Positions 44,153 through 52,133 of a DNA stretch of 64,000 nucleotides are shown in pieces (position 1 is the first letter of the stretch; each line of letters starts with the position of its first letter). The stretch covers positions 992,001-1,056,000 of the forward strand of contig JAWMQN010000001.1 in NCBI GenBank assembly GCA_033283265.1, read 5' to 3'. The notes beneath the pieces were generated by a model. That model made no database searches. It had not been told where the DNA came from and worked only from the letters and a program-made list of their open reading frames with translations. Origin of the DNA: Mangrovimicrobium sp033283265. GTDB taxonomy: Bacteria > Pseudomonadota > Gammaproteobacteria > Pseudomonadales > Halieaceae. A program made the position numbers and the translations under genes.

Positions 44153-44192
44153 TACCCCATTGATTACAGCAATAAGACAGGGAGAGACACCG

Positions 44193-45182
44193 ATGAGCGA
44201 GAACATTGCAACTGACCATATCCAGACGTCCCACGAACTCGAGCGCTGCCCGTTTCCAATCCCCTACGGCTGGTATGTGATCGAACTGTCCGAAAACCTG
44301 GCCGTAGGTGATGTACAAAACGTACAGGCCTTCGACCAGGAGTGGGTGATGTTTCGCGGCGAGGACAATTCGGTCGGCGTGACCGATCCCTACTGCCCCC
44401 ATCTGGGCGCCCACCTGGGCCACGGCGGGAAGGTGGTAGGCAACAACCTGCGCTGCCCCTTTCACCACTGGCAGTTCGACAACGAGGGCTGGTGCAAGGA
44501 CATCCCCTACGCCAGGGTGATGCCCGGCTTGTGCAGGAAGAAAGCCGTACTGCGCGCGCTGCCGACCCAGGAGCGCTACGGCATGATCTGGGTGTGGTAT
44601 CACCCCAAGGCCGAGCCGCCCGGCTTTGCTATTCCCGAAGTGCCCGAACTGGAAGCCGACGGTTATGTTCCCGTGCGCCGCGGGCAATGGGATATCGGTA
44701 CCTGCCTGCAGGAAATGGGGGAAAACGGTGTGGATGTCGCCCACCTCAAGTTCCTCCACGGTGCGCCGATCGTGCCACCCGTCGAAGCCCACTACCAAGG
44801 CCACAATTTTCATTTCAATATCGCCAGCGGCTATATCACCGGGGTGCACCACGGCGCAGGCGTGCAGATCATCCATCACAACAAGGAAGGCGTATCGATG
44901 CTGATGTTCTCCACCCCCCTGCCGCTGACTGCTGAGCTGTCGCGGGTGCGCATGAACTTCACCTTCAAGGATTACCCGGAGGGCTCCAAAGAGCGCCAGA
45001 TCGCCGAGCACCTCTACCAGCACTCCATAGGCGAGGCCCAGGGCGAGGAGTCGGCGGGATTTGAATCGGTCGATCTGGTGGTGTGGAACAACAAAAAATA
45101 CCGCCCGCAACCACTGCTCTGTGACGGCGATGGCCCCATCGTCGCCTGGCGCAAATACCACCAGCAGTTCTACATCGAGTAA
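44193..45182 (+). CDS. Rieske [2Fe-2S] non-haem iron oxygenase (KshA-like)
   Basis: A 329-residue oxygenase alpha subunit. Rieske ligands are in CPHLGAHLGHGG and CPFHHWQF (C68, H70, C88, H91), and the catalytic iron site is NGVDVAHLKFLHGAP with the DxxHxxxxH pattern. Length and single-component form resemble 3-ketosteroid 9-alpha-hydroxylase oxygenases, but no beta subunit is present and the substrate is not proven. The start has GGGAGAG upstream. Same strand as TetR and RDD genes; the divergent ferredoxin is a plausible donor. Confidence 0.92.
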   Translation: MSENIATDHIQTSHELERCPFPIPYGWYVIELSENLAVGDVQNVQAFDQEWVMFRGEDNSVGVTDPYCPHLGAHLGHGGKVVGNNLRCPFHHWQFDNEGWCKDIPYARVMPGLCRKKAVLRALPTQERYGMIWVWYHPKAEPPGFAIPEVPELEADGYVPVRRGQWDIGTCLQEMGENGVDVAHLKFLHGAPIVPPVEAHYQGHNFHFNIASGYITGVHHGAGVQIIHHNKEGVSMLMFSTPLPLTAELSRVRMNFTFKDYPEGSKERQIAEHLYQHSIGEAQGEESAGFESVDLVVWNNKKYRPQPLLCDGDGPIVAWRKYHQQFYIE

Positions 45183-45201
45183 GCGCAGCCCGGGAGGCAA
45201 C

Positions 45202-45657
45202 ATGGAGAACTGTGAATACGCGGGCTTCTGGATACGCCTCGCCGCGACCCTGATCGACACCCTGGTCCTGCTCGTCGTCGTGGCAGTGCCCCTCACCCTC
45301 ATCTACGGTACCGAGTACTGGCTGGGGGGAACGAAAGTCCTCGGTTTCTGGGACGCCTTCCTGAACTACTTCTTCCCCTTCGTCGCCACTATCTGGTTCT
45401 GGCACCGATTCTGCGGCACCCCCGGCAAGATGGCGCTGAGGCTGAGAATCGTCGATGGCAAAACCGGGCTGCCGCCCTCCGTGGGGCAGTCCGTGCTGCG
45501 CTACGTCGGCTATATCGCCTCCATACTGCCCCTGCTCCTGGGTTTTATCTGGGTCGGCATCGACCGCAGAAAGCAGGGCTTCCACGACAAGATTGCCGGC
45601 ACGGTGGTAATCCGCGACACCTCCCCCGAGCCGGTGAAATTCGAGCAATCCACCTGA
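45202..45657 (+). CDS. RDD-family membrane protein
   Basis: A 151-residue protein with three to four hydrophobic helices. The RDD signature appears as AGFWIRLAATLIDTLVLL (R and D in the first helix) and GIDRRKQGFHDKIAGTVVI at the end. It lies 19 bases after the Rieske oxygenase gene with a GGGAGG site, so it is co-transcribed with it. A transport role is often assumed for RDD proteins, and uptake of the oxygenase substrate is possible, but this is unproven. Confidence 0.88.
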   Translation: MENCEYAGFWIRLAATLIDTLVLLVVVAVPLTLIYGTEYWLGGTKVLGFWDAFLNYFFPFVATIWFWHRFCGTPGKMALRLRIVDGKTGLPPSVGQSVLRYVGYIASILPLLLGFIWVGIDRRKQGFHDKIAGTVVIRDTSPEPVKFEQST

Positions 45658-45777
45658 CCGCCACCGCGCAGCAAGCTGACTGCGACCCTGCGCAACTGCC
45701 GGCCCTGGCAGGATTAGCTTGCCTGTCGCCACAGCGGGCGGTACAAAAAGGGAAAACCAGCCGAGGAACTGCCTGCC

Positions 45778-46101
45778 ATGCGCAAGATTGCAACACTCAT
45801 ACTCGCGATGCTGCTCTGCCCCTTCGCTCTGGCGGATGTCACCTGGATCGACGTCCGCAGTGCGCAGGAGTATGCCGAGGATCACATCGAGGGAGACCTG
45901 CTGATCCCCCACGAGGAGATCCTGCCCGGGGTCAGCGAAGCCTTCCCGGACAAGACCACCGAGATTCACCTTTACTGCCGCAGCGGCCGCAGGGCGGGAC
46001 TCGCCAAGGCGCAACTCGAGGAGGCCGGCTATACCAACGTCATCAACGCCGGTGGCATCGACGATGCGCGGGCCGAGCGCGGCCTGGAGAAAAGCGAGTA
46101 A
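45778..46101 (+). CDS. Exported rhodanese-like sulfurtransferase
   Basis: A 107-residue single-domain rhodanese with a signal peptide (MRKIATLILAMLLCPFALA). It has the DVRSAQEYAEDHIEG opening and the active-site loop YCRSGRRAGLA with the catalytic Cys. Size and export resemble PspE-type periplasmic rhodaneses. It is 120 bases downstream of the RDD gene and 46 bases before the ZIP-like gene. Confidence 0.9.
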   Translation: MRKIATLILAMLLCPFALADVTWIDVRSAQEYAEDHIEGDLLIPHEEILPGVSEAFPDKTTEIHLYCRSGRRAGLAKAQLEEAGYTNVINAGGIDDARAERGLEKSE

Positions 46102-46147
46102 TTCGCGCGGCAATGCCACCCCGGAAGCCTGAGCCAGCGAGCGTCAA

Positions 46148-46864
46148 TTGAGCGACTGGATAATCATCACCGGGCTCACCTTGCTGGCCGGTATCGCCAT
46201 GCCTGTGGGCGCGGCCATAGCCGGTGCGGAGCATATCCGCCCGCGCTGGCTGGAAAACGAGGTGCGCCACAGCGTCATCGCCTTCGGCGGCGGCGCGCTG
46301 CTGGCAGCGATCGCGCTGGTGCTGGTCCCCGAGGGCACGCGCAACCTGCCGCCCCTGTGGATCGCCCTGTGCTTCATGGGTGGCGGTATCTGTTTCATGC
46401 TGCTCGACGCCCACCTGGCTGCCCGGGGCACGCCGGCCAGCCAGCTGGTGGCGATGGTCTCGGACTTCATCCCCGAGGCCATGGCACTCGGCGCCACCTT
46501 CGTCGTGCTGCGCGAATCCGGCATCCTGCTGGCCTGTATCATCGGCCTGCAGAACCTGCCGGAGGGCTTCAACGCCTGCCGCGAACTGACCGCCTCGACT
46601 CACTACCGGGTGCCGCGGGTGGTCGGCGCCTTCGCCCTGATGGCCCTGCTCGGCCCGGCCGCGGGGCTCACCGGTTACTTCCTCCTCGCCGACTTCCCGG
46701 AACTGGTCTCCGGAATTTCCCTGTTCGCGGCGGGCGGCATTCTCTACATGGTGTTCCAGGATATCGCGCCGAAATCGACGCTGAAGAAACACTGGGCACC
46801 GCCGCTGGGTGCGGTGGCCGGCTTCCTGCTCGGCCTGCTGGGCAAGGTGCTGATCGAAGGTTGA
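46148..46864 (+). CDS. ZIP-family metal transporter-like membrane protein
   Basis: A 238-residue protein with about eight membrane helices. The metal-site helices read VSDFIPEAMALGATF and IIGLQNLPEGFNACRE. In canonical ZIP proteins the second is HNxPEG and the first HSxxEG; here the His residues are replaced (Q in QNLPEG, D in DFIPEA) while the Pro-Glu pairs are kept. The start is TTG at 46148 with a weak ribosome-binding site. Metal transport is likely but specificity may be altered. Confidence 0.85.
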   Translation: MSDWIIITGLTLLAGIAMPVGAAIAGAEHIRPRWLENEVRHSVIAFGGGALLAAIALVLVPEGTRNLPPLWIALCFMGGGICFMLLDAHLAARGTPASQLVAMVSDFIPEAMALGATFVVLRESGILLACIIGLQNLPEGFNACRELTASTHYRVPRVVGAFALMALLGPAAGLTGYFLLADFPELVSGISLFAAGGILYMVFQDIAPKSTLKKHWAPPLGAVAGFLLGLLGKVLIEG

Positions 46865-46957
46865 GCACCTCCAGACCCGGCAGTGGATTGCAAAGTTATC
46901 AGTCGTAAACTTACACTGGCCCGCCTGACATAATAAGAACCTGACCGGAGAACCCGC

Positions 46958-47677
46958 ATGGCAACCTATCTGCTCATTCACGGCGGCGGCCACGGCGGCT
47001 GGTGCTACCAGCGCGTCGCGCGCCTGCTGCGAAAGGCCGGCCACGAGGTCTATACACCGACCCTCACCGGCCTCGGTGAACGCGCCCACCTGGCCCGTCC
47101 CGACACGGACCTCGAGACCCACATCGCCGATATCGTGCAGACGCTGCACTACGAGGACATCCGCGACGCCATCCTGGTGGGCCACAGTTACGGCGGCATG
47201 GTCATCACCGGAGCGGCCGACCGGGCCGGTGATCGCGTGGCCCACCTGGTGTTCCTCGACGCCGCCCACCCGAAGCACGGCGAATCCCTGTGCGACATCT
47301 CCCCCGACCTGATGGACTACGCGCGCAAGACCTCGCGTATCGTCGACGGCGTGGAGCTGGCCATGTGGCCGAGCATGGAGATTGTGGAACTGATGGGAAT
47401 CAGCGATCCGGCCGATCAGCAGTGGGTGCTGGAACGCCTGACGCCGCACCCCTGGAAGTGCAACGAGCAGAAACTGCTGCTGGACAACGAGTCAGCCGTG
47501 AAGGCGATCCCGTTCACCAATATCAACGCCTCCTGGGGGCTGAAAGTGCGGCCTGCGGAATCCCGCCGGCGCGCGCTGGAAGGTGATCGGGTCTGGGAGG
47601 TGGATACCGGTCACGACCTGATGCTGACCGAACCGGAAGAGACTGCGCGGCTGCTCCTGCAGGTCGCCGCGCTGTGA
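46958..47677 (+). CDS. Alpha/beta hydrolase (esterase)
   Basis: A 239-residue hydrolase opening MATYLLIHGGGHGGWCY, with nucleophile elbow VGHSYGGMV and a C-terminal His in DTGHDLMLTEPEETA. The HGGGHGGWCW-type opening is that of the plant MES/hydroxynitrile-lyase-like and bacterial salicylate esterase-like group. Its stop is 1 base from the stop of the convergent NTF2-like gene. Confidence 0.9.
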   Translation: MATYLLIHGGGHGGWCYQRVARLLRKAGHEVYTPTLTGLGERAHLARPDTDLETHIADIVQTLHYEDIRDAILVGHSYGGMVITGAADRAGDRVAHLVFLDAAHPKHGESLCDISPDLMDYARKTSRIVDGVELAMWPSMEIVELMGISDPADQQWVLERLTPHPWKCNEQKLLLDNESAVKAIPFTNINASWGLKVRPAESRRRALEGDRVWEVDTGHDLMLTEPEETARLLLQVAAL

Positions 47678-47678
47678 T

Positions 47679-48134
47679 TCAGGCCATGGCCCGGTAGAAA
47701 TTCTGCACGCTGGTGAAGCGGGCGATCTTCCAGCCGCCCTCTTCCTGGCAGAACTGCATCTTGCAGTCGGCGACGGCAACCGGCCCCTCGAAGCCCTCGA
47801 TCGGCGGCTTGCGGAAGGCGGCGTAGTAGGTCAGCAGGAAACTCGCGTCGACCCGGCCATCGTCGTTGAACTGGAACAACAGGTTGGAAATCACGTGGCG
47901 CTGGAAGGGCAGCCCGGTGGGTGCGGCCTGCATCTCCTCCATGCGCTGCTGGTAGAACTTCACTACTTCCTCGCGGCCCTGCCGCGGCTCGCCGCGCACG
48001 GTGTACTCGCAGTTCGCGGCGACCATCGGCGCTATCGACAGGCCGTCGTTGAGGTCGAGTTCGCTGGCCCAGAGGTTGACCAGTTGGGTGATCGAGGCTG
48101 CTGCGACTGCCTGCTCCGCGGTGAATTGCACCAT
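47679..48134 (-). CDS. NTF2-like/SnoaL-type protein
   Basis: A 151-residue soluble protein with GGAGAG upstream of the ATG. The helix FTAEQAVAAASITQLVNLWASELDLNDG, the strand ANCEYTVRGEPRQGREEVVKFYQQR and the terminal GGWKIARFTSVQNFYRAMA fit the SnoaL-like fold. It belongs to the same type as the copies at 19.2 and 40.9 kb. Function unknown. Confidence 0.87.
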   Translation of the reverse strand: MVQFTAEQAVAAASITQLVNLWASELDLNDGLSIAPMVAANCEYTVRGEPRQGREEVVKFYQQRMEEMQAAPTGLPFQRHVISNLLFQFNDDGRVDASFLLTYYAAFRKPPIEGFEGPVAVADCKMQFCQEEGGWKIARFTSVQNFYRAMA

Positions 48135-48277
48135 CTGCTACTCTCCAATATGACTTGCGCGGCACCCGGGGAAATGGCGTCCGCTGTGGTTTGAGGTCGG
48201 AATTCAGCGTTGCATGGTAAATAACCGGGCGCGCATTGCAAATGCAGGGACCGGCATTGCCGGCCCGGCCCCGGGTA

Positions 48278-50080
48278 TCAGTTGCCGGCTTTGCTCGCCT
48301 TGCGCGGTGCGGGCTTGTGCGGGCCGCCCTTGCCCTTGCCTTTGCCCTTGAAAGGCGGCCGCTCGCCACCGAGCCGGCTGATCTGCAGGCGCTGGCCGCT
48401 CACCCACACCCCTTTCAGGTGCTGGAAGATCTCCTTGGGCATGCCCTCGGGCAGGTCGACGGTGCTGTGATCGTCAAAGATATCGATGTGGCCGATGTAC
48501 TGGCTGTCGATTTCCGCTTCGTTGGCAATCGCGCCGACGATGTTGCCCGGCTTGACGCCGTGCTCGTGGCCGACCTCGATACGGAAGCGCTCCATACCGA
48601 CATCGGGGGCGCCACGGCCCTCTTTCGGCTTGCGCTTCTCGCGCGGCGGTTTGTCATCGCCCGCGTAGTCTTTTTTCCGCTCGGGCCTGTCACCTTTACG
48701 TTCCGGGCGCTCGAATCGCTCGGGCCGCTCGGGCCGTTCCGCGCGTTCGGCCTTGTCCGCCTTGCCGGGGGCGGGCTTGTCGCCCTGCACCAGCAGGGCC
48801 AGGGCCGCGGCGATATCCAGTACCGGCACGCCGTGCTCCTGCTGGTAGAGGCTGACCTGCTCGCGCATGGCGGCGACATCGCGGCTCGCCAGCACCTCGG
48901 TGATACGCGCGCGGAAACGCTCGGCGCGCTTGCCGGCCACCTGCTCGGTGGTGGGCAGCTCCATTTGCTCGATGGTCTTGCCGGTGGCCTTCTCGATGGC
49001 CTTGAGCAGGCGCCGCTCGCGGTTGGCGGCGAAAAGGATGGCCTCGCCGCTGCGCCCGGCCCGGCCGGTACGGCCGATGCGGTGGACGTAGGCTTCCACA
49101 TCGTAGGGGATGTCGTAGTTGATCACGTGGCTGATACGCTCGACATCGAGGCCGCGGGCGGCGACGTCGGTCGCCACCAGGATATCCAGCTGGCCGCGCT
49201 TGAGCTGGTCGACGGTCTTCTCGCGCTGTTTCTGCGCCACGTCACCGTTGAGGGCGGCGGCCACATAGCCGCGCGCCGCCAGTTTGTCGGCCAGCTCGGT
49301 GGTGGCCAGGCGAGTGCGGACGAAGATGATCACGCCGTCGGTATCCTCGGTCTCGAGGATGCGGGTCAGGGCGTCGAGCTTGTGTACGCCGGCCATCATC
49401 CACACCCGCTGGCGGATGGACTCGTTGGTCACCGTCTTCGTCTCGATGGTGACTTCACTGGGCTCACGCAGGTGTGAGCGCGCGATACGGCGGATGGCGT
49501 CGGGCATGGTGGCGGAGAACAGGGCGATCTGGCGCTCCGGCGGGGTCTGGGTCAGCACCCATTCGACGTCGTCGATGAAGCCCATGCGCAGCATCTCGTC
49601 GGCCTCGTCCAGCACCAGCAGCTTGAGGTTGTCCAGCTTCAGCGCACCGCGGCGCATGTGGTCCATCACCCGCCCGGGGGTGCCGACGATCACGTGCACA
49701 CCGCGCTGCAACTGGCGCAGCTGGCCGCGGTAATCGGAACCGCCGTAAACCGGCAGGATGCGGAAGCCGGGCATGTAGTGGGCGTACTTCTGGAAGGCCT
49801 CGGCGACCTGGATGGCCAGTTCCCGGGTCGGCGCCAGTACCAGCACCTGGGGCTCGGTCTGCTCGATATCGATGCGCGCCAGTGCCGGCAGGGCGAAGGC
49901 GGCGGTCTTGCCGGTACCGGTCTGGGCCTGGCCGACGAGATCGACGCCGCTCAGCAGCACGGGGATGGTACGCGCCTGAATGGCGGAGGGAGTCTCATAG
50001 CCGACGTCCCGCAGCCCCTTTTGCAGGGTTTCGGGTAGCGCTAGGTCTGCGAAACTGGTCGCATTGGGTTCGAGGGACAT
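48278..50080 (-). CDS. deaD: DEAD-box ATP-dependent RNA helicase
   Basis: About 600 residues from the ATG at 50080. It has the Q motif region (FADLALPETLQKGL), Walker A AQTGTGKT, VLDEADEML, SAT and HRIGRTGRAGR, followed by an Arg/Lys/Glu-rich linker (ERPERPERFERPERKGDR) and a C-terminal RRM-like DbpA domain (RFRIEVGHEHGVKPGNIVGA). The basic tail ends KGKGKGKGGPHK. Cold-shock DeaD/CsdA helicases remodel ribosome assembly intermediates and mRNAs. The start has no strong ribosome-binding site, and a 5' region of about 200 bases separates it from the divergent MOSC gene. Confidence 0.93.
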   Translation of the reverse strand: MSLEPNATSFADLALPETLQKGLRDVGYETPSAIQARTIPVLLSGVDLVGQAQTGTGKTAAFALPALARIDIEQTEPQVLVLAPTRELAIQVAEAFQKYAHYMPGFRILPVYGGSDYRGQLRQLQRGVHVIVGTPGRVMDHMRRGALKLDNLKLLVLDEADEMLRMGFIDDVEWVLTQTPPERQIALFSATMPDAIRRIARSHLREPSEVTIETKTVTNESIRQRVWMMAGVHKLDALTRILETEDTDGVIIFVRTRLATTELADKLAARGYVAAALNGDVAQKQREKTVDQLKRGQLDILVATDVAARGLDVERISHVINYDIPYDVEAYVHRIGRTGRAGRSGEAILFAANRERRLLKAIEKATGKTIEQMELPTTEQVAGKRAERFRARITEVLASRDVAAMREQVSLYQQEHGVPVLDIAAALALLVQGDKPAPGKADKAERAERPERPERFERPERKGDRPERKKDYAGDDKPPREKRKPKEGRGAPDVGMERFRIEVGHEHGVKPGNIVGAIANEAEIDSQYIGHIDIFDDHSTVDLPEGMPKEIFQHLKGVWVSGQRLQISRLGGERPPFKGKGKGKGGPHKPAPRKASKAGN

Positions 50081-50280
50081 GGCGGGGGCCTGCAGGTGGG
50101 TGGTGCCGGATTGGGCGGGCGGCAATTATACTGGGGTGAAGTTTAGCCGCAATGCGACATTGTGCACCCTTTTGTGGTCCGCAATCGGCATTGCCCTCCA
50201 CACCGGCCCTGGCCGAACATAGCACCGCGGTGATTGCAGCGGCCCCCGCGCCGGACCACCGCTCCATTGCCGAGGACTCC

Positions 50281-50787
50281 ATGAGCGCAAGACAGCAACT
50301 GATCGGTCGTTACGCCGCCGGCCTGGCGCCCGGCACCCTGAGCTGGATCGGCCTGCGCCCCGGCCGCCGGCAGGCTATGGTAGCGGTGGACGCGGTGCAC
50401 GCGCTGGAGGGTCTCGGGCTCGAGGGTGACCACCGCTGTGCCAAGACGCCGGGCTCAGCGCGGCAGGTGACGCTGATCTCCGAGGAGTACATCGGCCAGA
50501 TCGCCCACTTTACCCGCCGGGAGGATGTCCCACCCGAGCTGCTGCGGCGCAACCTGGTGGTGCGCGGGGTCAATCTCAGCGCCCTGCGCTACCAGCGTTT
50601 CAGGATCGGCGGGGCCCTGTTCGAGGCCACCGCCCTGTGCCACCCCTGCGCGCGCATGGAAGAGGTCCTGGGCACGGGCGGCGTGGCGGCCATGCTCGGC
50701 CACGGCGGCCTGTGCGCCCGCATCCTGGCCAGCGGGCGTATAGCCGTCGGCGACGCACTGCTGCTGGAGCCGCCATGCGCGCAGTAG
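50281..50787 (+). CDS. MOSC-domain protein
   Basis: A 168-residue single-domain MOSC protein. It has VHALEGLGLEGDHRCAKTPGSARQVTLIS, the LLRRNLVVRGVNLSALR segment and the conserved Cys in ATALCHPCARMEEVLG. MOSC domains handle sulfur for molybdenum-cofactor-type reactions, and stand-alone members are common. The next gene (ChaC-like) starts inside its end with a 13-base overlap, so they are co-translated. Confidence 0.9.
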   Translation: MSARQQLIGRYAAGLAPGTLSWIGLRPGRRQAMVAVDAVHALEGLGLEGDHRCAKTPGSARQVTLISEEYIGQIAHFTRREDVPPELLRRNLVVRGVNLSALRYQRFRIGGALFEATALCHPCARMEEVLGTGGVAAMLGHGGLCARILASGRIAVGDALLLEPPCAQ

Positions 50788-51299
50788 CGCACGAACCCAC
50801 CTGGGTGTTCGGCTACGGCTCGCTGATCTACAAGGTCGACTTTCCCTTCCTGCGCCGGGAGGTGGCCAGCATCACCGGCTGGCAGCGGCGCTTCTGGCAG
50901 GGCTCCCACGATCATCGCGGCACACCGGAACAGCCCGGCCGGGTGGTGACACTGATCCCCGCGCCGGGGCGCATCTGCCGGGGCGTGGCCTACTTGGTGG
51001 AACCGCGCGTATTCACCCACCTCGATCACCGGGAGAAGAACGGCTACCAGCGCATCGCCACCAGCATGCTCTGTGGCAATCCGGGCGAACTCGTGGAGGG
51101 GGTGTTCTACATTGCCGCCCCGGACAACCCCGCCTTTCTCGGCGAGGCGCCCATCGGCGAGATCGCCAGCCACATCGCCGCCTCCCACGGGCCCAGCGGC
51201 AGCAACCGCGACTATCTGCTGCAGCTGGCGGCGGCGCTACGCGAGTTGGGCGACGAGGACGAGCATGTGCTCGGGCTGGAACTGCTGCTGTCCGGCTAG
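50775..51299 (+). CDS. ChaC-like gamma-glutamylcyclotransferase
   Basis: A 174-residue protein opening EPTWVFGYGSLIYK, the cyclotransferase glycine-rich loop, with GWQRRFWQGSHDHRG and VTLIPAPG. The predicted catalytic Glu lies in DHREKNGYQR. ChaC enzymes release 5-oxoproline from glutathione. The start at 50775 has GGAG 5 bases upstream and overlaps the MOSC gene end. A hairpin terminator lies downstream. Confidence 0.9.
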   Translation: MRAVAHEPTWVFGYGSLIYKVDFPFLRREVASITGWQRRFWQGSHDHRGTPEQPGRVVTLIPAPGRICRGVAYLVEPRVFTHLDHREKNGYQRIATSMLCGNPGELVEGVFYIAAPDNPAFLGEAPIGEIASHIAASHGPSGSNRDYLLQLAAALRELGDEDEHVLGLELLLSG

Positions 51300-51332
51300 C
51301 GCCCTCCGCATGGGCGCGACACTGGAATAAAA

Positions 51333-51353
51333 AAGCCCGCTCTCGGCGGGCTT
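51333..51353. terminator. Bidirectional hairpin terminator
   Basis: An 8-base-pair stem (AAGCCCGC / GCGGGCTT) with a 5-base loop lies between the convergent ChaC-like and PEP-CTERM genes, preceded by an A-run that becomes a U-run on the minus-strand transcript. Confidence 0.8.
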
Positions 51354-51365
51354 CACTTGCCTTGC

Positions 51366-51953
51366 TCAGGCGGTCTTGCGCTTCCTGCAGGCTCCCAGGC
51401 CCAGCAGCGCGGAGCCGAACAGCCAGGCGGCAGCGGGTAGTGGAACCGCTGTGAGCGTAAAGGTATAGGTGTAGTCCACGGTCTGGTAGGCACCCAGTGG
51501 AACTGCTCCCGCCCAATCCAGCTTGGTGTCCCAGACCGACTCCCCCACCAGGCTCACGGCCGGCCAGACGTCACTCGCGTCGCCGCTTGCGCCACCCTGG
51601 AAGGCGATAAACTTGCCGAACGAAGCGTTGGTGGCGTAGTTGTAGAGCACCAATTCCGCCCGTTGGTCGACCAATTCGGAATTGGTGCCAGTGAGACTAT
51701 ACTGAACCGACGCTATTCGTGTGCCCGGGTCCGCGTGGATAAAAAAGGTATCGGAATCGCCACTGACGAAGAATTCGCTCGTCTGCTCGGCGAACAGGCT
51801 GCCGCTAATGCTGTACTCGCCGGCGGAAAGATAGAAACTCGGCGCGAATTCCAGATCGCCATCGACACTTTCATCCCATACCACGGTGGCGGCATTGGCC
51901 TGGCCGGTGAACGCAAGCAAGAGAGGTAACAGCTGGATTGTCCGTTTTTTCAT
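51366..51953 (-). CDS. PEP-CTERM-type exported protein
   Basis: A 195-residue protein with signal peptide (MKKRTIQLLPLLLAFTGQANA), a beta-sandwich body (SAGEYSISGSLFAEQTSEFFVS, ASVQYSLTGTNSELVDQ) and a C-terminal tail VPLPAAAWLFGSALLGL followed by RKRK. The tail is nearly identical to that of the gene at 36.2 kb although the bodies differ, as expected for substrates of one exosortase. The start at 51953 has a poor ribosome-binding site. Function unknown. Confidence 0.85.
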   Translation of the reverse strand: MKKRTIQLLPLLLAFTGQANAATVVWDESVDGDLEFAPSFYLSAGEYSISGSLFAEQTSEFFVSGDSDTFFIHADPGTRIASVQYSLTGTNSELVDQRAELVLYNYATNASFGKFIAFQGGASGDASDVWPAVSLVGESVWDTKLDWAGAVPLGAYQTVDYTYTFTLTAVPLPAAAWLFGSALLGLGACRKRKTA

Positions 51954-52133
51954 CGCCGAATTCCGTTTCGATTTATAAAAATTCCGGATTCCCAGTCTAG
52001 TAACGGTGCATGACAAGTCAACGGATTAACCCGCTTTCCCGCCCGGACAGGGCAATTTTGTGACTCAGGGCACACCGCGGCTGTGCCGACAGCGCTTGTG
52101 CAGCAAGGTCTGGCGCCCTGAAAGGAGATTGCA

